A DNA stretch of 64,000 nt from Salinibacterium sp. NK8237 (GTDB lineage Bacteria; Actinomycetota; Actinomycetes; Actinomycetales; Microbacteriaceae). The translations under genes were made by a program, and so were the position numbers. The notes beneath the pieces were generated by a model, which was given only the letters and a program-made list of their open reading frames with translations, ran no database searches and was not told where the DNA came from. This document shows positions 57,315-64,000 of this stretch, in pieces. Each line of letters begins with the position of its first letter. Position 1 is the stretch's first letter. The stretch spans positions 186,001 through 250,000 of the forward strand of contig NZ_JADYWE010000003.1 of the NCBI RefSeq assembly GCF_015864955.1, given 5' to 3'.

Positions 57315-58462
57315 GTGTCACATCAGCCGCAGGATTCGAAGCAGCCGGGGTCGAAGCCGGGCTCAAGGCGAGTGGTGGTCTCGATGTCGCCCTCGTCGTC
57401 AACCGCGGCCCACGCTTCGATGCAGCCGCCGTGTTCACGAGCAACCGTGCGCAGGCCCACCCCATCATCTGGTCCAAGCAGGTCATCGACGATGGCATCG
57501 CCACGGCGATCGCCCTCAACTCGGGCGGAGCCAACTGCTTCACGGGCCCACAGGGCTTTCAGGTAACGCACGCCACGGCAGAGCACGTCGCTGAAGCGCT
57601 CGGGTCATCGGCCGGCGACATCCTCGTGTGTTCGACCGGTCTTATTGGTGAACCGCTTCCGCAAGACAAAGTGCTCGCCGGAATGTCGGCAGCGGTCAGT
57701 GCGCTCAGTGCTGACGGCGGCACCGACGCTTCGCTCGCGATCATGACCACAGACAGCAAGCCCAAAACTACTGTCGCGACCGGCACCGGCTACACCGTCG
57801 GCGGCATGGCAAAAGGGGCAGGGATGCTCGCGCCAGGCCTCGCGACAATGCTCGTAGTCATCACCACTGACGCCGCTGTCGCCTCCGCCGACCTTGACGC
57901 GGCGCTGCGGGAAGCCACTCGCGTGAGTTTCGACCGTCTCGATTCTGACGGCTGCATGTCGACCAACGACCAGGTAACGCTGATGGCGTCGGGCGCCTCG
58001 GGCGTGACTCCGGATGCTGCCGAGTTTGCCGCGCTTGTCACGAGCGTGTGCAGCGATCTTGCCGAACAACTTCAGGGCGATGCTGAGGGCGCAAGCCATG
58101 ACATCCGCATCGAAGTTGTGGGTGCAGTGAGCGAAGACGACGCTGTTGTGGTCGGCCGTTCGGTTGCTCGCAATAATCTCTTCAAGGCCGCGATCTTCGG
58201 CAACGATCCCAACTGGGGCCGCGTGCTGGCTGCAATCGGAACCACGGATGCAGCCTTCGATCCCTACGCGGTCGATGTGTCGATGAACGGTGTGCGGGTC
58301 TGCCACGCGGGCGCCCCCGACCGTTCTCGCGACGAGGTGGATCTCACGGGCCGTGCTGTGCACGTGCTGATCGATTTGGCCACCGGCGATGCCGAGGCCA
58401 CCATTTTGACCAACGATCTCACGCACGATTATGTGCATGAGAATAGCGCGTACTCCAGCTGA
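57311..58462 (+). CDS. argJ: glutamate N-acetyltransferase / amino-acid acetyltransferase
   Basis: A 383-residue self-processing enzyme of the cyclic arginine pathway. The cleavage point is Ala178-Thr179 in [15 protein letters not shown]; Thr179 becomes the nucleophile. [12 protein letters not shown] and the later [15 protein letters not shown] are typical. Whether it also acetylates glutamate from acetyl-CoA cannot be told from the sequence. The ATG overlaps argC (ATGA). Confidence 0.97.
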   Translation: MSVTSAAGFEAAGVEAGLKASGGLDVALVVNRGPRFDAAAVFTSNRAQAHPIIWSKQVIDDGIATAIALNSGGANCFTGPQGFQVTHATAEHVAEALGSSAGDILVCSTGLIGEPLPQDKVLAGMSAAVSALSADGGTDASLAIMTTDSKPKTTVATGTGYTVGGMAKGAGMLAPGLATMLVVITTDAAVASADLDAALREATRVSFDRLDSDGCMSTNDQVTLMASGASGVTPDAAEFAALVTSVCSDLAEQLQGDAEGASHDIRIEVVGAVSEDDAVVVGRSVARNNLFKAAIFGNDPNWGRVLAAIGTTDAAFDPYAVDVSMNGVRVCHAGAPDRSRDEVDLTGRAVHVLIDLATGDAEATILTNDLTHDYVHENSAYSS

Positions 58463-59376
58463 TGCCGGCTTTTACCCACGGCGCTGAACACGAGCAGGCC
58501 ATGACGAAGGCGGGAGTGCTTATTGAGGCGCTTCCGTGGTTGAAGCGTTTTCGTAACCGCATCATTGTGGTGAAGTTTGGTGGCAACGCCATGATCAATG
58601 ACGAGCTGAAGCGTGCGTTCGTCCAAGACATGGTCTATCTGCGTCTTGCTGGCGTTCGCCCCGTGATTGTTCACGGTGGCGGCCCCCAGATCACCAAGGA
58701 ACTCAAGATTCGCGGTATCGAATCTGAGTTCCGTGCTGGCTACCGTGTGACGACAGAAGAGTCGATCGATGTGGTGCGCGATGTGCTCACCGACCAGGTC
58801 GGCGCTGAGCTGGTTGATCTCATCAACGAGCACGGAGATCTTGCTAACGGCATTGCCGGTCACGAACATTCGCTGTTTATCGGTGAACGCATGATCAAAG
58901 AGATCGAGGGCAAGCGTGTTGACCTCGGGTTGGTCGGCAATGTCACCGAGGTTGATCCTCAGCGGGTGCTTGATGTCTTGGCGAGTGACAACATCCCTGT
59001 GGTGTCGACGCTGGCCCAAGAAGCGGGAGAGATTGCTGAAGATGCCTCTGGCCTGCTGAACGTCAACGCGGATTCGGCGGCGGCAGCGCTAGCTATTGCG
59101 CTCGACGCTGCCAAGCTCGTCATCCTCACGGATGTTGCCGGTCTCTACAGCGATTGGCCCAACCGTGAGTCGCTCGTCTCGATCATCAACACCGACGAAC
59201 TGCGTGAGCTGCTGCCGAGTCTGGAGTCGGGCATGATCCCGAAGATGACAGCCTGCCTTGAAGCGGTGGATGCTGGCGTTCCGAAGGCCGCGATCATTGA
59301 CGGTCGAGCCCCGCACTCGATCCTGCTCGAAGTATTCACGCAAGATGGAATTGGCACCGAGGTGGTACCCGCATGA
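58462..59376 (+). CDS. argB: acetylglutamate kinase
   Basis: A 304-residue amino-acid kinase, usually the arginine-inhibited step. VVKFGGNAM (about 34-42), VIVHGGGPQITKEL and LVGNVTEVDP are family motifs. The N-terminal helix AGVLIEALPWLKRFRNR resembles that of the hexameric, arginine-sensitive kinases, so feedback inhibition is likely. The ATG overlaps the argJ stop (TGATG). Confidence 0.97.
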   Translation: MPAFTHGAEHEQAMTKAGVLIEALPWLKRFRNRIIVVKFGGNAMINDELKRAFVQDMVYLRLAGVRPVIVHGGGPQITKELKIRGIESEFRAGYRVTTEESIDVVRDVLTDQVGAELVDLINEHGDLANGIAGHEHSLFIGERMIKEIEGKRVDLGLVGNVTEVDPQRVLDVLASDNIPVVSTLAQEAGEIAEDASGLLNVNADSAAAALAIALDAAKLVILTDVAGLYSDWPNRESLVSIINTDELRELLPSLESGMIPKMTACLEAVDAGVPKAAIIDGRAPHSILLEVFTQDGIGTEVVPA

Positions 59377-60560
59377 CTTGGAAAGACGACTACGCCCACC
59401 GGATGATGAACACGTTCGGTGTACCGAAGGTGGAGTTCGTGAGTGGCGAAGGCTGCACAGTCTTCGATTCCGAGGGCAAGCGTTACCTCGACTTCTTGGC
59501 TGGCATTGCGGTCAATTCACTTGGCCACAACCACCCCGCGATTGTGGGCGCGCTCAGCCGTCAAGCCAATCTCCTGCACGTCTCGAACTTCTTCGCGACC
59601 GAACCACAGCTTGCGCTCGCGGAACGACTGCTGCGCATTTCGGGTGCCGGTGACGAGGGGCGCGTGTTCTTTGCGAACTCGGGCACAGAGGCAAACGAAG
59701 CTGCCGTCAAGCTCGCTCGCCTGACGGGGCGCCCGCGCATCCTGTCGTTGATGGATTCCTTCCATGGTCGGTCTATGGGGGCTCTCTCGATCACCGGCAA
59801 GGCATCGTTGCGCGAGCCATTTGAGCCGTTGCTTCCCAATGTCGAGCACATCGAGTCCACTATTGAGGCCCTCGAAGCTGCAATCGGACCGGATGTCTCG
59901 GCCCTCATCGTCGAGCCAATCAAGGGAGAGGCGGGGGTGCACTCGCTGCCCGCCGGCTACCTCGAAGCGGCTCGTGAACTGACGACTCAGCACGGCGTGC
60001 TACTCATTATCGACGAGATCCAGACCGGAGCCGGACGCACGGGAGACTGGTTTGGCTTCCAAGAGAGCGGAATCGTTCCCGACGCCATCACTATGGCCAA
60101 GGGAATGGGCGGGGGAGTGCCGATTGGTGCGCTCGTGACGTTCGGGAAGGCATCCTCGCTGATGCATCCCGGTCAACACGGCACTACTTTCGGTGGCAAC
60201 CCACTCGTCTGTGCCGTTTCGGAAGCGGTCTTGGGCCAGATTGAGTCTGACGACCTCGTGGCAAATGCCGCTCAGCGCGGTGCCGAACTGCGCACCGCAC
60301 TGGCCCGCATCGATTCCTCGTTGATCATTGAGCTTCGCGGTCGCGGACTCCTGATCGGCATCGGACTTGCCGAGCCAGTCGCGCAAGAGATCGTGGCCAC
60401 TGCGCTCGAGCACGGGCTGATTATCAATGCGCCCAATGCGTCGACGGTTCGCCTCGCTCCGCCCCTCATCATTGGCGATGCCGAAATCGCCGAATTCATT
60501 GACACGTTCAGCATGGTGCTGAACGAAGTGACCAACACAGCACCTACGGAGGCATCATGA
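59373..60560 (+). CDS. argD: acetylornithine aminotransferase
   Basis: A 395-residue class III PLP aminotransferase. The cofactor Lys (about 243) is in ITMAKGMGGGVPIGA; FFANSGTEANEAAVKLAR near 105 and LLIIDEIQTGAGRTG near 210 complete the cofactor site. The start overlaps argB by four bases. It may also act on succinyl-diaminopimelate, a known side role of the family. Confidence 0.96.
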   Translation: MTWKDDYAHRMMNTFGVPKVEFVSGEGCTVFDSEGKRYLDFLAGIAVNSLGHNHPAIVGALSRQANLLHVSNFFATEPQLALAERLLRISGAGDEGRVFFANSGTEANEAAVKLARLTGRPRILSLMDSFHGRSMGALSITGKASLREPFEPLLPNVEHIESTIEALEAAIGPDVSALIVEPIKGEAGVHSLPAGYLEAARELTTQHGVLLIIDEIQTGAGRTGDWFGFQESGIVPDAITMAKGMGGGVPIGALVTFGKASSLMHPGQHGTTFGGNPLVCAVSEAVLGQIESDDLVANAAQRGAELRTALARIDSSLIIELRGRGLLIGIGLAEPVAQEIVATALEHGLIINAPNASTVRLAPPLIIGDAEIAEFIDTFSMVLNEVTNTAPTEAS

Positions 60561-61483
60561 CCAGGCATTTTCTTCGCGACGATGACCTCAGCCCGGCTGA
60601 ACAACTCGAGATTCTCGATCTCGCCGAAAAAGTAAAAGCTGATCGGTGGGGGCGAAAGCCGCTTGAGGGTCCGCAGACCGTTGCTGTGATCTTTGACAAG
60701 TCATCAACTCGCACTCGCGTCTCGTTCGCTGTGGGCATCGCAGACCTTGGCGGTTCGCCGCTCATCATCTCGACCGCCAACAGTCAGCTCGGCGGTAAGG
60801 AGACAGCCTCAGACACGGCTCGCGTTCTTGAACGCCAGGTCGCCGCCATTGTCTGGCGCACCTACGGCCAGCAGGGTCTTATTGAGATGGCCCACGGAAC
60901 CCAGGTTCCCGTGATCAACGCTCTCAGCGACGAGTTCCACCCGTGCCAGTTGCTCGCCGACCTGCTCACGATTCGCGAGCACAAGGGCGAGCTCAAGGGC
61001 TTGACCGTCACGTTCCTCGGTGATGGTGCAGACAACATGGTGCACTCCTACCTGCTCGCTGGAGCCACCGCGGGAATGCACGTGCGCATCGCGTGCCCCG
61101 AAGATTACCTACCGCTGGCGGATGTCGTCGCTGACGCGGAGAAGATTGCGGCATCCACGGGTGGTTCGATTTCAATTCTCACCGACGCGGCTGAAGCCGT
61201 GACGGGTGCGGATGTTGTTGTCACCGACACGTGGGTGTCGATGGGCAAAGAAGACGAGAAGGCCGCTCGCGTGGCTTCTCTTGGTGCTTACAAGGTCGAC
61301 ACTGCGCTGATGGCGCTCGCAAAGCCTGACGCCATCTTCTTGCACTGCTTGCCTGCTGACCGCGGGTATGAGGTTGAGGCCGACGTGATCGATGGCCCGC
61401 AGAGTGTCATCTGGGATGAGGCGGAAAACCGCCTGCACGCCCAGAAGGCTCTCATGATTTGGTTGCTCGAACAGGCTGCCTAG
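60557..61483 (+). CDS. argF: ornithine carbamoyltransferase
   Basis: A 308-residue transferase joining ornithine and carbamoyl phosphate. The carbamoyl-phosphate loop SSTRTRVSF is at about 52-60 and the ornithine-binding HCLPADRGYEV near 262. LGDGADNMVHSYLLA lies near 154. The start overlaps argD (ATGA). In mycobacteria argR follows; here argG follows directly. Confidence 0.97.
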   Translation: MTRHFLRDDDLSPAEQLEILDLAEKVKADRWGRKPLEGPQTVAVIFDKSSTRTRVSFAVGIADLGGSPLIISTANSQLGGKETASDTARVLERQVAAIVWRTYGQQGLIEMAHGTQVPVINALSDEFHPCQLLADLLTIREHKGELKGLTVTFLGDGADNMVHSYLLAGATAGMHVRIACPEDYLPLADVVADAEKIAASTGGSISILTDAAEAVTGADVVVTDTWVSMGKEDEKAARVASLGAYKVDTALMALAKPDAIFLHCLPADRGYEVEADVIDGPQSVIWDEAENRLHAQKALMIWLLEQAA

Positions 61484-61488
61484 TTTTT

Positions 61489-61523
61489 GGCGGCATGAAG
61501 CCGCCGTAGTAGTTCCCTAAACT
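61489..61523 (+). promoter_or_regulatory. hairpin and candidate promoter before argG
   Basis: GGCGGC (61489-61494) pairs with GCCGCC (61500-61505), preceded by five T, just after argF. A -10 box TAAACT (61518-61523) follows, about 28 bases before argG. The gap of 67 bp breaks the otherwise overlapping arg operon and may allow separate control of argGH. Confidence 0.5.
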
Positions 61524-61550
61524 GATTCACGACGTCAAGGAGAAAAACAT

Positions 61551-64000
<2,450 letters not shown>

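Overview
This window is chromosomal DNA from a high-GC Gram-positive bacterium of the Actinobacteria, most likely the family Microbacteriaceae. The evidence is the gene order pnp / pepR / dapB-thyA-folA-dapA-rnj / ftsK-pgsA-cinA / clgR-DUF3046-recA-recX-miaB-miaA-dapF-hflX-lexA, the presence of DUF5302, DUF3046 and DUF1844 proteins, a PriA-type HisA, actinobacterial SOS boxes, frequent GTG starts and many leaderless starts. The genus cannot be fixed from the sequence alone. I see no rRNA, tRNA, CRISPR, insertion sequence or phage gene.

Layout. 1-2346: the start of an alpha/beta hydrolase gene (cut by the window edge), then a luciferase-like flavin oxidoreductase with its partner FMN reductase. 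2399-3646: polyphosphate kinase 2 and a small DUF5302 protein on the minus strand, with three 21-bp repeats upstream of ppk2. 3730-6272: pnp with a structured leader and a strong terminator. 6404-9086: a small membrane protein, a PEBP-family protein, an aldo/keto reductase and a TetR regulator whose predicted 5' leader is an array of hairpins. 9398-14659: pepR, a histidine phosphatase, an acetyltransferase, dapB, a TPR membrane protein, a TIGR01777 oxidoreductase and OsmC. 14794-18914: thyA, folA, dapA and rnj. 19112-22202: a MacAB-like exporter. 22277-26205: ftsK, pgsA and cinA. 26216-31917: a CitA/CitB-like two-component system divergent from a tripartite tricarboxylate transporter. 32039-41520: clgR to lexA, including recA. 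41756-46193: a LysM cell-division-control protein, hisC-hisB-hisH-hisA and sseB. 46231-49009: DUF1844, infC-rpmI-rplT and an rRNA/tRNA methyltransferase. 49102-52446: a gluABCD-type glutamate importer. 52458-55990: pheST. 56268-64000: argCJBDFGH, with argH cut by the window edge.

Most of the window is the conserved housekeeping backbone: diaminopimelate/lysine and cell-wall precursors (dapA, dapB, dapF), one-carbon and dTMP supply (thyA, folA), RNA decay (pnp, rnj), DNA repair and the SOS response (recA, recX, lexA, LysM protein), tRNA modification (miaA, miaB), translation (infC, rpmI, rplT, pheST), and histidine and arginine synthesis. Three accessory blocks interrupt it: PEBP/aldo-keto reductase/TetR after pnp, the MacAB-like exporter between rnj and ftsK, and the citrate-type sensor plus TTT transporter between cinA and clgR.

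The most unusual sequence is 9104-9262. Here a short motif (TTCGGGTCC or a close variant) recurs five times. Three copies sit in the loops of hairpins whose arms differ in sequence but still pair. The array lies in the predicted leader of the TetR gene, whose own promoter overlaps a palindrome; a half-site of that palindrome recurs at the aldo/keto reductase promoter.
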